This document shows, piece after piece, positions 33,155 to 43,135 of a stretch of 64,000 nt of DNA (its first letter is position 1; the number at the start of each line of letters is the position of its first letter). Below the pieces are notes generated by a model, which was given only the letters and a program-made list of their open reading frames with translations, made no database searches and was not told the origin of the DNA. The position numbers and the translations under genes are program-made. This DNA is from an uncultured Collinsella sp. (GTDB lineage Bacteria > Actinomycetota > Coriobacteriia > Coriobacteriales > Coriobacteriaceae): contig URRB01000009.1 of the NCBI GenBank assembly GCA_900550195.1, forward strand, positions 23,376 to 87,375. The letters run 5' to 3'.

Positions 33155-34660
33155 ATGGAGCGTGCAAGCGGCGTCCTCATGCCCGTCTCATCTCTGCCCG
33201 GACCATACGGAATCGGCGGCTTTGGCTGGAATGCCTACGACTTCGTCGATTTTCTCGCCTCGTGCAAACAACATTACTGGCAGATTCTGCCCCTTACGAC
33301 GACCAGCTATGGCGATTCGCCCTATCAGTCGTTCTCGGCCCGCGCAGGCAACCCTAACTTTATCGACTTTGCCGAGCTTATCGAGGCAGGGTATCTGGAG
33401 CAGCGCGATATCGATGGCGTGTATCTGGGATCCGACCCCAGCAATGTCGACTACGGTGCTATCTTTGGCGGCCGCCGTCAGATTCTCGACCGCGCCGCCG
33501 AGCGCTTTGCTGCCGACAAGCCGGCCGATTTCGATGACTTTATCCAGGCCAACGAGGACTGGCTCATCCCCTACTGTGAGTTCATGACCGTCAAAGAGGA
33601 GTGCGGTCTCAAGGCGTTTTGGGAGTGGCCCGCGGAGCTCCGCACCCGCGGCGAGGCTTCCGCCAAGGTCTGCACCGACCATCCGGCGCGTATGCTCTAC
33701 CACCAGATGACGCAGTACTTCTTCGATCGCCAGTGGAGCCGCCTCAAGGCCTATGCCAACGAGCGCGACATTCTCATCATCGGCGACCTGCCCATCTATG
33801 TCTCGCGTGACTCCGTCGAGATGTGGGCGACACCCGAGCTCTTTAAGATCGACGCCGCCGGCAATCCCGTGAGCGTCGCCGGCACGCCGCCCGACCAGTT
33901 CTCGGCCACCGGCCAGTACTGGGGCAACCCCATCTACGACTGGGACGCCATGGAGTCCGACGGCTTCTCCTGGTGGGAGGGCCGCATTCGCGCCGCCCTC
34001 GACATGTACGACGTCATCCGCCTGGATCACTTCCGCGGCTTCGAGGCCTATTGGGAGGTGCCGTTCTCCTCGCCCGATTCGTCCTACGGTTCGTGGACGC
34101 AGGGTCCCGGCCTCAAGTTCTTCAAGACGCTCGAGGAAAAGCTCGGCACGCTGCCCATCATCGCCGAGGACCTGGGTTTCCTCACTCCCGGTGTCATCGA
34201 CATGCGCGACAACTCGGGTTTCCCCGGCATGAAGATCCTGCAGTTCGCCTTTGAGGGCACCAACTCGTACTACCTGCCGCATAACTACATCGCCAACACC
34301 GTCGCCTATGTGGGCACCCACGACAACGAGACGGCGCGCGGCTGGTTTGAGGGAACGGCCACCCCGCGTCAGCGCGAGCAGGCAGCCCTGTACACCCATC
34401 AGCAGGCCGGCGAACCCATGGCAGATGCACTCAATCGCACCATCGCCGCCAGCGTGAGCGACACGTGCATCTACACCATGCAGGACCTGCTTAACCTGGG
34501 CAATGAGGCGCGCATCAACACCCCTGCCACCCTGGGCGGCAACTGGACCTGGCGCATGCTCGACGGCGCCATCACCCGCGAGCTCGAGCACAAACTCACC
34601 GACTGGACCGAGACCTACTTCCGCATCCCGTCGGAAGCCGAAGTCGAGCTTCCCCAATAG
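33155..34660 (+). CDS. malQ: 4-alpha-glucanotransferase (amylomaltase)
   Basis: The 501-residue GH77 enzyme transfers alpha-1,4-glucan segments between maltodextrins and releases glucose. It begins ERASGVLMPVSSLPGPYGIGGFG and shows WQILPLTTTSYGDSPYQSFSARAGNP, GDLPIYVSRDSVEMWATPELF, RLDHFRGFEAYWEVP with the nucleophile Asp, IAEDLGFLTPGV with the acid/base Glu, and VGTHDNETARGW with the third Asp. I choose ATG 33155 because GGTGA lies 8 bp upstream; GTG 33143 and TTG 33140 are alternatives. With glgP it degrades imported or stored alpha-glucans. Confidence 0.96.
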   Translation: MERASGVLMPVSSLPGPYGIGGFGWNAYDFVDFLASCKQHYWQILPLTTTSYGDSPYQSFSARAGNPNFIDFAELIEAGYLEQRDIDGVYLGSDPSNVDYGAIFGGRRQILDRAAERFAADKPADFDDFIQANEDWLIPYCEFMTVKEECGLKAFWEWPAELRTRGEASAKVCTDHPARMLYHQMTQYFFDRQWSRLKAYANERDILIIGDLPIYVSRDSVEMWATPELFKIDAAGNPVSVAGTPPDQFSATGQYWGNPIYDWDAMESDGFSWWEGRIRAALDMYDVIRLDHFRGFEAYWEVPFSSPDSSYGSWTQGPGLKFFKTLEEKLGTLPIIAEDLGFLTPGVIDMRDNSGFPGMKILQFAFEGTNSYYLPHNYIANTVAYVGTHDNETARGWFEGTATPRQREQAALYTHQQAGEPMADALNRTIAASVSDTCIYTMQDLLNLGNEARINTPATLGGNWTWRMLDGAITRELEHKLTDWTETYFRIPSEAEVELPQ

Positions 34661-34708
34661 GAGCCATCGCGCCCGACCCCACCCCACCGTGCGGACGCGC
34701 TTGCTTTT

Positions 34709-34748
34709 CCCGCGCGAGGCCACCCCAATCCCCTCGCGCGGGCTTCTT
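34709..34748 (+). terminator. Terminator-like hairpin between malQ and glgP
   Basis: CCCGCGCGAGG and CCTCGCGCGGG arms, then CTTCTTTTG. It lies 41 bp before the glgP start, so glgP likely depends on read-through or its own promoter. Confidence 0.7.
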
Positions 34749-34789
34749 TTGTATTTCTGACATGTAGTCAACCCACCACAGGAGGAAAC

Positions 34790-37057
<2,268 letters not shown>

Positions 37058-37085
37058 TTTCGCTTCCCTTACCCATCCTCTTGAG

Positions 37086-37118
37086 AAACGGAGTCGTGGC
37101 AACACGGCTCCGTTTTTT
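37086..37118 (+). terminator. Intrinsic terminator after glgP
   Basis: ACGGAGtCGTG-GCAA-CACGgCTCCGT stem with six T; ends glgP. Confidence 0.9.
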
Positions 37119-37158
37119 GTGCCCGTACGTTACCCTGTGACCCGACTCGACCAAACAA

Positions 37159-37374
37159 TCTCAATCTGTAACAACTACTCAACCAAAACGGTCCCAGCTG
37201 TTACAGATCGAGACATACCGGCCCCTCCCCTTGGGTTTATCTCAATCTGTAACATCTAGCAGCTGAAATTCACCTTTGGTGTTACAGATTTAGATGAAAT
37301 GGTTAGCTCAGCGGAACCGTCTCGATCTGTAACATCTAACGTCCGAAATCGGCCCTACCCGTTACAGATCGAGA
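37159..37374. repeat. Three tandem hairpin units, ~80-bp period
   Basis: Each unit has 14-bp arms of the form TCTCRATCTGTAAC ... GTTACAGATYNAGA: arms at 37159-37172/37200-37213, 37240-37253/37281-37294 and 37320-37333/37361-37374. Loops are 27 nt in all three and differ in sequence, with some likeness between loops 2 and 3 (ATCTA start). It fills most of the 457-bp gap between the convergent glgP and ABC ATPase genes. It is not a CRISPR array: the conserved parts are inverted, and unit spacing is large. Function unknown. Confidence 0.85.
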
Positions 37375-37407
37375 CAAACGACCGGTCAGACAATCCCAAC
37401 ACAAAGA

Positions 37408-37446
37408 AAGGCTCCCCTCTCGCCCAGTGGACGGGAGGGGAGCCTT
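37408..37446 (-). terminator. Intrinsic terminator after the ABC transporter operon
   Basis: AAGGCTCCCCTC and its exact inverse form a 12-bp stem with a 15-nt loop; on the minus strand TTTCTTTG follows. It ends the ABC operon. Confidence 0.8.
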
Positions 37447-37514
37447 ATATGTGACCGCGGCAAAAGGATGGCAATACCGCAGTCGCCCAAAGGGAGGGCC
37501 TGGATGCACCGGGC

Positions 37515-38714
37515 CTAGATAAGGTTCTTGCCAGAGACCTTATCGAAGAGATGGGTCGCGTTCTTCTCGAACTTGAACCAGATGGTGTCGCCAGCCTTGA
37601 GCGCGCCCTTGGCCTCGAGGTCGACGACGGGGATAATCAGAACAAACTGGCCGTCGGGAGCGGTCACGTGGACATGCTCGGTCGAACCCATGAGCTCGGT
37701 CACCTCGACGGTACCCTGGAGCGCGCCCTCCTCGTCCTTGTCGGCAAGCAGAATCTGCTCGGGGCGCACGCCGGCCGTGATCTCCTTCACGTCGCCGCCG
37801 TCCCAGTTGAGGGCAAGCTGAGCGCAGGTCTCGGGGGCGAGCGCCACGTTCATATCCTCGGTCTTGACGGTAAAGCCGTTGCCCGAGCGCACCAGCTGGG
37901 CATCGAAGAAGTTCATCTGCGGCACGCCGATAAAGCCGGCGACGAAGATGTTCGCGGGATGGTTGAAGACCTCCTGCGGGGTGGCGATCTGCTGGACGAC
38001 GCCGTCCTTCATGACCACGATGCGGTCACCGAGGGTCATAGCCTCGGTCTGGTCGTGAGTAACATAAATGAACGTGCCCTTGATCTCGTGGCGCAGCTTA
38101 ATGAGCTCGGCACGCATCTGGTTACGAAGCTTGGCGTCCAGGTTGGACAGTGGCTCGTCCATCAGGAAGACCTTGGGGTCACGCACGATGGCGCGGCCGA
38201 TAGCGACACGCTGGCGCTGGCCGCCCGAAAGCGCCTTGGGCTTACGGTCGAGGTACTCGGTAATGCCCAGAATCTCGGCAGCAGAGCGAACTTTGCGGTC
38301 GATCTCGTCCTTGGGGACCTTCTTGAGCTCGAGCGTAAACGCCATGTTCTCGTACACCGTCATATTGGGGTACAGAGCATAGCTCTGGAACACCATGGCG
38401 ATGTCGCGGTCCTTGGGCGCCACGTCGTTGACGCGCTTGCCGTCGATGAGCACATCGCCCGAGGTAATGTCCTCCAGGCCGGCGACCATGCGCATCGTCG
38501 TGGACTTACCGCAGCCAGAGGGGCCAACGAGGACGACGAACTCCTGGTCGTGAACGGTGAGGTTGAAGTCCTCTACAGCGAGCACACCGTCCTCGGTAAC
38601 CTTGAGGTTGTGCTTCTTCTCCTCGGTCTTCTTCTTTTTGCCAAAGAAGCCCTTCTTTTTGGACTCGGTGTTGGGATACACCTTCTGAACATGCTTGAGA
38701 ACGATCTCGGCCAT
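37515..38714 (-). CDS. ABC transporter ATPase, MsmX/MalK/UgpC type
   Basis: The 399-residue ATPase powers the sugar importer encoded upstream. Walker A GPSGCGKST is at 64-72, the Q-loop in VFQSYALYP, signature LSGGQRQR at 162-169, Walker B VFLMDEPLSNLDAKLRN from 182, and the H-loop in VTHDQTEAM. The C-terminal ~140 residues form the OB-fold regulatory (TOBE) region. Unusually, residues ~17-43 between the first strand and Walker A contain a Lys-rich insertion (ESKKKGFFGKKKKTEEKKHN). It is 68 bp after the MalG-type permease gene. ATPases of this type often serve several sugar ABC transporters. Confidence 0.94.
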   Translation of the reverse strand: MAEIVLKHVQKVYPNTESKKKGFFGKKKKTEEKKHNLKVTEDGVLAVEDFNLTVHDQEFVVLVGPSGCGKSTTMRMVAGLEDITSGDVLIDGKRVNDVAPKDRDIAMVFQSYALYPNMTVYENMAFTLELKKVPKDEIDRKVRSAAEILGITEYLDRKPKALSGGQRQRVAIGRAIVRDPKVFLMDEPLSNLDAKLRNQMRAELIKLRHEIKGTFIYVTHDQTEAMTLGDRIVVMKDGVVQQIATPQEVFNHPANIFVAGFIGVPQMNFFDAQLVRSGNGFTVKTEDMNVALAPETCAQLALNWDGGDVKEITAGVRPEQILLADKDEEGALQGTVEVTELMGSTEHVHVTAPDGQFVLIIPVVDLEAKGALKAGDTIWFKFEKNATHLFDKVSGKNLI

Positions 38715-38782
38715 GTCTTTACCTTTCGATATGCGGCGCCGCGCTGAGGGGCGCCGCAGAAACTTGCAAAACAGTTACGGCA

Positions 38783-39622
38783 TCAGCCCTTGACGGCACC
38801 TGCCACCACACCGTCGATGATGTACTTCTGGCAGAGGATGTACATGATGACGATGGGGATAACGACCATCATGATGCAGGCCATCATGGGGCCGAGCTCG
38901 ACGTGGCCGTAGCCGCCGCGGAAGTACTGGATCAAGATAGGAATGGTCTTGTACTTGGTGGAGTCGAGCGTAAGGTAGGGCAGCAGATAGTCGTTCCAGA
39001 CCCACATGGTCTCGAGGATGCCGACCGAAAGATAGGTGGGCTTCATGATGGGAAGGACGATCTTAAAGAACACCTGGACCGGGTTGCAGCCATCAATCAT
39101 GGCCGCCTCCTCGATCTCGAGCGGGATGTTCTTTACAAAACCGGCGAACATAAAGACCGCCAGGCCCGCGCCAAAGCCGAGGTAGATAAAGCAGATGTTG
39201 AACGGCGTGTTGAAGCCGATGCGGTCCGCCAAATTGGACAGCGTGAACATGAGCATCTGGAACGGCACGACCATCGAGAACACGAACAGGTAATAGAAGA
39301 AGTTCGAGATCTTGTTGTTGACACGAACCACGTACCAAGCGCACATGGAGCAGCACACCAAGATCAGCACGACCGACGTGACCGTGATGATGAGCGAGTA
39401 CATAAATGCCGAGGCAAAGCCCTGCTCGTTAAGGGCGTGCATGTAGTTTGCGAGGCCGTTGAACGTCTCGGGCGTGAGCAGATCGAATGCCGTGGTGGTG
39501 CTGATTGCGGTCGCTTTCTTAAAAGAATTAAGCGCAATCATGAACACGGGGTAGATCCACGCGAGCGACAGAATCGTAAAGAAAATCGAGAGCGCGCGGT
39601 TGATAACCTTATCGCGTTTCAT
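38783..39622 (-). CDS. Carbohydrate ABC transporter permease, MalG type
   Basis: The 279-residue inner-membrane protein has about six hydrophobic spans. The EAA loop EEAAMIDGCNPVQVFFKIVLPIMKP, typical of binding-protein-dependent permeases, contacts the ATPase. The C-terminus QKYIIDGVVAGAVKG is the standard end of MalG-type carbohydrate permeases. It overlaps the MalF-type gene by one base (ATGA-type junction), so the two are probably translated together and form a heterodimer. Confidence 0.94.
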   Translation of the reverse strand: MKRDKVINRALSIFFTILSLAWIYPVFMIALNSFKKATAISTTTAFDLLTPETFNGLANYMHALNEQGFASAFMYSLIITVTSVVLILVCCSMCAWYVVRVNNKISNFFYYLFVFSMVVPFQMLMFTLSNLADRIGFNTPFNICFIYLGFGAGLAVFMFAGFVKNIPLEIEEAAMIDGCNPVQVFFKIVLPIMKPTYLSVGILETMWVWNDYLLPYLTLDSTKYKTIPILIQYFRGGYGHVELGPMMACIMMVVIPIVIMYILCQKYIIDGVVAGAVKG

Positions 39623-40476
39623 TACTGCTGCACCTCCTTGGACCTCGTGGCCTTAAGCTGAATCATGGAGATGGCCACGACCAGGATGCAGAAGATAACC
39701 GCCTTGGCCTGACCAATGCCCTGCCATGCGATACCGGCACGCGAATAGAACGTGTTGTAGATGTTCAGGGCGAGCATCTCGGTGGAGTGCGCGGGGGCGC
39801 CGCCGGTAAGGGCGAGGTTCTGGTCGAACAGCTTAAAGCCGTTGGTGATGGACAGGAACAGGCAGATGGTGATGGTCGGCATCAGGTTAGGGATCTTAAC
39901 CTTCCAAAACGTCTGCCATGCCGTAGCGCCGTCGACCTTGGCGGCCTCGATGTAGTCGGACGGAATGGACTGCAGACCAGCGATGTAGATGATCATCATG
40001 TAGCCGACCTGCTGCCACAGGGTCAGGATGATAAGGCCCCAGAAGCCAGCAGCAGAGTTAAGGGCGATGAGCTGGGCGCCCACGTTGGAGAGCAGGCAGT
40101 TGATCAGAATCTGCCAGATGTAGCCCAGCACGATGCCGCCGATCAGGTTAGGCATAAAGAAAATCGTACGGAAGATGTTGGTGCCCTTGAGCGCTTTGCG
40201 GGTGAGCGCCTGCGCGATGGCGAGGGCGATCACGTTGATGAGCACCGTCGACAGGAAGGCAAACGCCACGGTAAAGAAGAACGACGTGGAGAACTGCGGA
40301 TCAGACAGTGCGCGCACGTAGTTCTCGATACCGACGAAGTGCGTATTGTTGATGGTAATAAACTGGCAGAACGAGAGATAGAAGCCCTGGATAAAGGGGA
40401 TCACGAACCCGATCATAAACGCCAGGCACGTGGGCAGCATAAAGAGCGGCCACCAGCGCTTGAGTGCTTTGCCCAT
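39622..40476 (-). CDS. Carbohydrate ABC transporter permease, MalF type
   Basis: The 284-residue permease begins with a cytoplasmic KALKRWWPLFMLPTCLAFMIGFVIPFIQGFYLSF and has six spans with the EAA loop IPSDYIEAAKVDGATAWQTFWKVKIPNLMP. It lacks the long periplasmic insertion of enterobacterial MalF, as usual for Gram-positive sugar permeases. Together with the MalG-type permease, the lipoprotein and the ATPase it forms an importer, probably of maltodextrins or another alpha-glucoside given the malQ/glgP neighbourhood. Confidence 0.94.
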   Translation of the reverse strand: MGKALKRWWPLFMLPTCLAFMIGFVIPFIQGFYLSFCQFITINNTHFVGIENYVRALSDPQFSTSFFFTVAFAFLSTVLINVIALAIAQALTRKALKGTNIFRTIFFMPNLIGGIVLGYIWQILINCLLSNVGAQLIALNSAAGFWGLIILTLWQQVGYMMIIYIAGLQSIPSDYIEAAKVDGATAWQTFWKVKIPNLMPTITICLFLSITNGFKLFDQNLALTGGAPAHSTEMLALNIYNTFYSRAGIAWQGIGQAKAVIFCILVVAISMIQLKATRSKEVQQ

Positions 40477-40563
40477 AAAAGGGTCCTTTCAATATGCAGG
40501 GGGCGGGCAAACCAACGTCTGCCCGCCCCCTGTCGCTAATCAGATAGCTTGGGCAGCAACTAC

Positions 40564-41880
40564 TTACTCGGAAGCAGCCTTCTCGGTCTTCCAGCCATCA
40601 ACGAAGGCGTTCTTGACGCCGTCCCACTTGGTGTTGTCGGCAGCATAGGCAATCAGAGCCTGCTTGAGGTTCTTCTTCCACTCCTCAGAGGGGATGTAGA
40701 CGAAGTCCCAAGCGACGGTCTTCTTGCCGTCCTTAGCCATGGCAACGGCCTGCTGCGAGAAGACGTTGGTGGTCTCCTTGGCGCTCTTGAACGGAGCGGT
40801 CAGACCCATCTTGTCGGCGATGATGCTGGTCGGGGTGTCAGCGGTGACGCACCAGTACATGAAGTCCTCGGTGGCCTTCTGAGCATCCTCAGAAGCCTGG
40901 GAGCTCACGCACCAGTAGTTCTCGCCGCCGGAGCACAGGCCCTGGTTCTCCTCGCCGTCAACGCCGATGTAGATCGGCAGCATGCCGAGCTGGTCGTCGG
41001 TCATACCGGCCTTGGTGAGGTCAGCGTATGCCCAAGAGCCGTTCTGATAGAAGACGGCCTTGCCGGTTGCGAACTCGTTGGTGGCGTCGTCACCGGTCTT
41101 GGAGGCGAGCTGCGAAGGATCGCAGGTGGAGTCGGTGATATACAGGTCGAAGATCTGCTTAAAGTTGTCGAGATACTCGCCCTTGATCTCGTCGTCCTCC
41201 TGATTGTGCTCCTTCTCGAACTCGTAGTAGAGCGGGAGGTTGGCGAGGTGGGTGGTGTAGCGCCAGCTGGAGGAGTCATCCATGCCAGCAGAAGTGAAGG
41301 CACCCTCAATGCCAAGCTCGTCCTTGCGGGCCTGGATGTCGTCGGCACAAGCCTTCAGCTTGTCGAAGGAGTTGATGTCCTCGGCCTTGTAGCCAGCCTT
41401 CTCGAGCAGCTGCTTGTTGTAGATGATGCCGTAGCTCTCCTGGACCCAGTCGATACCCAGATCCTTGCCATCGGACTGCAGAGCCAGGGAGTCGTCAATG
41501 AGCTCACCGCGGAGCTTGGTATCGGACAGGTCGGCGCAGTAATCCTTCCAGTTCTTAAGGCCGGTGGGGCCGTTGACCTGGAACAGGGTCGGAGCGGAGC
41601 TCTTGGACATCTCGGACTTGAGCTTCTCCTCGTAGGTGTTGGAGGCAGCGGTCACGATCTTGACCTCGACGCCCTTCTCCTTCTTATAGGCCTTGGCGAT
41701 CTCCTTCCACTCCTTGTCGACCTCGGGCTTGAATTGGAGGAAGTAGACCTCGGCAGCGTCACCAGAAGCAGAGGAGCCGGAGCCGGCAGAACCACCGCAG
41801 CCCACGAGACCCAGACCAAGAACCGCAGCCGCGGAACCAGCAAAGCCCAGGAACTGCCTTCTGCTCATTTCGTTCTTCAT
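40564..41880 (-). CDS. Extracellular sugar-binding lipoprotein of the ABC transporter
   Basis: The 438-residue protein starts with a twin-arginine-like signal (MSRRQFLGFAGSAAAVLGLG) ending in the lipobox LVGC near residue 28, followed by a Gly/Ser linker. The rest is a family 1 extracellular solute-binding protein: FQVNGPTGLKNWKDYCADLSD, YGIIYNKQLLEKAGY, ATGKAVFYQNGSWAYADL and QGLCSGGENYWCV. It captures the sugar outside the membrane. ATG 41880 follows AAAGGGTGG; the frame from 41898 adds six residues. Its 306-bp upstream region holds the sugar motifs and a terminator of the next gene. Confidence 0.94.
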   Translation of the reverse strand: MKNEMSRRQFLGFAGSAAAVLGLGLVGCGGSAGSGSSASGDAAEVYFLQFKPEVDKEWKEIAKAYKKEKGVEVKIVTAASNTYEEKLKSEMSKSSAPTLFQVNGPTGLKNWKDYCADLSDTKLRGELIDDSLALQSDGKDLGIDWVQESYGIIYNKQLLEKAGYKAEDINSFDKLKACADDIQARKDELGIEGAFTSAGMDDSSSWRYTTHLANLPLYYEFEKEHNQEDDEIKGEYLDNFKQIFDLYITDSTCDPSQLASKTGDDATNEFATGKAVFYQNGSWAYADLTKAGMTDDQLGMLPIYIGVDGEENQGLCSGGENYWCVSSQASEDAQKATEDFMYWCVTADTPTSIIADKMGLTAPFKSAKETTNVFSQQAVAMAKDGKKTVAWDFVYIPSEEWKKNLKQALIAYAADNTKWDGVKNAFVDGWKTEKAASE

Positions 41881-41988
41881 TACAATCCACCCTTTCACAC
41901 CGTGGCGGCACCCTTTGCCGCCGCCTTCGGAGATTGGCTCGGGGACTTTGCCCCTTTTGCTGATTTGTACGATACGCTATTTGGCTAG

Positions 41989-42075
41989 TTGTTTGAACAA
42001 GTATTACTAGAGCGGTAGAAAAACTTCGGTGAACGGTAATTTCAACTTGATACTTGACAAGTTTTGTATAAACAA
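41989..42075 (-). promoter_or_regulatory. Operator-like motifs upstream of the ABC transporter operon
   Basis: TTGTTTGAACAA (41989-42000) is a near-palindrome. TTCGGTGAACGGTAATTT (42025-42042) matches the motif found upstream of both Amadori PTS operons. TTGTATAAACAA (42064-42075) is a further palindrome. A minus-strand TTCACC ... TAGTAA pair around 42004-42033 could be the promoter. No other content is recognised in 41881-42093. Confidence 0.5.
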
Positions 42076-42093
42076 TTATTTGTTATCGAATGC

Positions 42094-42148
42094 AGAGAAA
42101 ACGCCCGGTCAAGCCGATGCGTCGTCGGTTTGACCGGGCGTTTTCTCT
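42094..42148 (-). terminator. Terminator after the GntR gene, possibly bidirectional
   Basis: 24-bp arms (42094-42117 and 42125-42148) pair with a G-T position and a 7-nt loop; both outer ends contain GTTTTCTC. It separates the GntR gene from the ABC promoter. Confidence 0.75.
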
Positions 42149-42186
42149 TTGAGGGCATGAGTCTCGTCAGGCTGCGAGCTAGCCGG

Positions 42187-42906
42187 CTATCGCTTGGAAT
42201 TGACGCGGTAATGGAAGATCTCGGGGTGTGTGCGAGTGTGCGTCACCTCAAACAAGATGCCATCCGAGGTGTACGACTGACTCTCCATGACGGCAACGCA
42301 GTTGTATTTGCCGAGGTCAAGATAGCTGCAGTCTTCATCGTTGGCGAGCTCGACACTCACCGTACGACGGCTCGCCATCACTTTGACACCGCGCTTGTGC
42401 TCCAGATAGCCGTAAATAGAATCTGCCGCGATCTCGGGGGTCAGGCCCTTGGCGATCGACGCCAAAAAATAGCCATGGTCCACTTGGCGCGCGTTGCCGT
42501 TGAGGCTTCGGACACGCACTACGCGAATAAGCTCCTCGCCCACCCTAAAGCCCAGGCGACGAGAGAGCTGCTCGGTGCAGACCAGATGTTCAAAAGACTT
42601 AACGTCCGTCGATGCAACGGCATTGTTGCGCTTTGCAAACTCGCCAAACGACTCAACCTCTTCGAGTGCGCCCAACATGTCGGTTTCGCCCTTAAGCCAA
42701 ATAACGCGCACGCCCTTGCCGTGTATGGGCTGCACAAACATCCCGTCGGCCAGCATGCTCAAAGCGCGGCGGACGGTATTGCGCGTGCAGCCAAATTCCG
42801 CGGTCAGTTCGGCTTCGGTTGGCAGCATCTCCTGAAACGCATAGGTCCCATTAATGATGCGCGAGCGTATTTCTCGGTAGATTCCTTCGTATATCGCTTT
42901 TGGCAT
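42187..42906 (-). CDS. GntR-family regulator with UTRA domain (TreR-like)
   Basis: The 239-residue protein has the GntR head AIYEGIYREIRSRIINGTYA, PTEAELTAEFGCTRNTVRRAL and HGKGVRVIW, followed by a UTRA domain (LGALEEVESFGEFAKRNN ... FEVTHTRTHPEIFHY). It resembles trehalose-operon repressors, which respond to sugar phosphates. It is divergent from the PTS EIICB-HAD gene with 229 bp between, and TTGTTTAAAC lies next to both starts, so it probably controls that gene, itself, and perhaps the ABC operon. ATG 42906 (MPKAIYEGIY) with GAGGTGA upstream. Confidence 0.9.
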   Translation of the reverse strand: MPKAIYEGIYREIRSRIINGTYAFQEMLPTEAELTAEFGCTRNTVRRALSMLADGMFVQPIHGKGVRVIWLKGETDMLGALEEVESFGEFAKRNNAVASTDVKSFEHLVCTEQLSRRLGFRVGEELIRVVRVRSLNGNARQVDHGYFLASIAKGLTPEIAADSIYGYLEHKRGVKVMASRRTVSVELANDEDCSYLDLGKYNCVAVMESQSYTSDGILFEVTHTRTHPEIFHYRVNSKR

Positions 42907-42960
42907 TGTTTCACCTCTACATTGTTCATTACCGGCTAGGCACGATAGCATTTCTTAAAG

Positions 42961-43092
42961 TTGTTTAAACTGAATATCGGTAAAGCGACAGGATTTAACC
43001 GTTGACGGTTTCTGTCATGCCCAAATCGGTTTCGCTCAAAACTGCCGGTACGACAATCGTCCGGTCCTCTACAATGAATCCATTGTTTAAAC
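42961..43092. promoter_or_regulatory. Paired TTGTTTAAAC sites in the divergent regulator/PTS promoter region
   Basis: TTGTTTAAAC occurs at 42961-42970 and 43083-43092, 55 bp before the GntR start and 44 bp before the EIICB-HAD start. The core GTTTAAAC is palindromic. Related copies lie upstream of malQ (33047-33056) and the ABC lipoprotein (41989-42000). Confidence 0.55.
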
Positions 43093-43135
43093 GTTTCCCC
43101 ACGCGCAACGCGCCTCGATATTCGGAAGGCAGAAC

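Noticed and set aside
37159..37374. CRISPR array
   Set aside because: Repeats are inverted pairs with an ~80-bp period and only three units; no cas gene is nearby.
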